Shown here: piece after piece, positions 63,727-64,000 of the stretch | How the letters are laid out: each line of letters starts with the position of its first letter | Position numbering within the stretch: the first letter of the stretch is position 1 | Assembly (NCBI GenBank): GCA_903858015.1 | Contig: CAIOGZ010000092.1 | Span: forward strand, 94,193 to 158,192 | Source: an uncultured cyanobacterium | GTDB taxonomy: Bacteria > Cyanobacteriota > Cyanobacteriia > PCC-6307 > Cyanobiaceae | DNA length: 64,000 bases | Direction: 5' to 3' | Notes under the pieces: generated by a model | Told to the model about the DNA's origin: nothing | The model's input: the letters and a program-made list of their open reading frames with translations, nothing else | Database searches by the model: none | Program-made: the position numbers and the translations under genes

Positions 63727-64000
63727 ATGGAACAACACGAACAGGAGCGATTCGAGCAGCTCTATGCCCAGCACCTGCAGGCTCTCAAGCTTCAAGGAAA
63801 ACGGGGCAAGACCATTGACGGGTACGCCAGGGCCGTGCGCAGAATTGCGGGCTACTTCAACCGCTGCCCTGACAACCTTACAGCCGCTGATCTGAAAACC
63901 TACTTCGCCTGGATGGTGGAAAACTACTCCTGGAGCAGTGTCAAGTTGATCTGTGGGGGTTGTCGTTTTTCTTCCGACAAGTCCTCCGCCAACCTATGGA
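63727..64000 (+). pseudogene. Tyrosine recombinase, N-terminal part, frameshifted and cut by window end
   Basis: From ATG 63727 the product reads LQALKLQGKRGKTIDGYARA, DNLTAADLKTYFAWMVENYS and WSSVK, the SAM-like core-binding domain of phage-type integrases; the length and spacing recall the accessory integrases of IS91-type elements. After WSSVK (about 63945) the frame must shift by one base lost to give DLWGLSFFFRQVLRQP, which continues the domain. So the gene is probably inactive unless the catalytic part beyond the window says otherwise. The gap 63536-63726 holds no gene. Confidence 0.65.

Overview
The window is chromosomal DNA of a GC-rich unicellular cyanobacterium of the Cyanobium/freshwater Synechococcus (picocyanobacterial) type. 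The basis is the run dnaN, conserved protein, purL, purF, gyrA-type topoisomerase, TPR protein, queG, DUF502, nusB, ftsY, then PP2C phosphatase, argH and an RRM protein. I recall this order from the start of picocyanobacterial chromosomes; here it reads right to left. A sucrose-phosphate-synthase-like enzyme, DUF1400 and ABC1 proteins and a phytochelatin synthase agree with this assignment.

Layout. (1) 1-3.4 kb: RRM protein, argH, PP2C phosphatase. (2) 3.4-15.7 kb: an accessory island between the PP2C gene and ftsY. It opens with a sulfatase module (DUF1622 membrane protein, formylglycine-generating enzyme, AraC regulator, CxPxR sulfatase). It continues as a decaying integron cassette array: attC-like sites, two copies of an integron-integrase 3' remnant, a segmental duplication, intact vapBC and prlF/yhaV, and broken brnT/brnA and hicA/hicB. 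It ends with an outer-membrane barrel protein. (3) 15.7-32.7 kb: core ftsY-nusB-DUF502-(HpsJ-like) operon, queG, TPR protein, gyrA-like, phytochelatin synthase, glycosyltransferase, purF, purL, conserved protein, dnaN. (4) 32.7-33.2 kb: AT-rich, DnaA-box-like intergenic region, a candidate oriC. (5) 33.2-53.4 kb: thrC, DUF1400, ABC1 kinase, a decayed and an intact cyclase/AAA/TPR protein, recN, uvrA, a truncated sucrose-phosphate synthase, LytR-type protein, purT and small conserved genes. (6) 53.5-63.5 kb: a second cassette array and defence island with no intact integron integrase. It holds an AT-rich two-gene unit, an LRR-protein kinase, three antitoxin/toxin pairs, HEPN/MNT, a ruined TIR-nSTAND gene, and an attC-bounded 2.6-kb cassette with a three-ORF operon (small ORF, TIR protein, membrane-anchored MinD-like ATPase). 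(7) The right edge holds the start of a frameshifted tyrosine recombinase.

The main biological message is that a conserved origin-proximal core carries two remnants of a chromosomal integron whose attC sites partly share sequence. The cassettes are dominated by toxin-antitoxin and immune genes, several caught in the act of decay. The best candidate for an undescribed system is the cassette-borne ORF-TIR-ATPase operon at 61072-63423.
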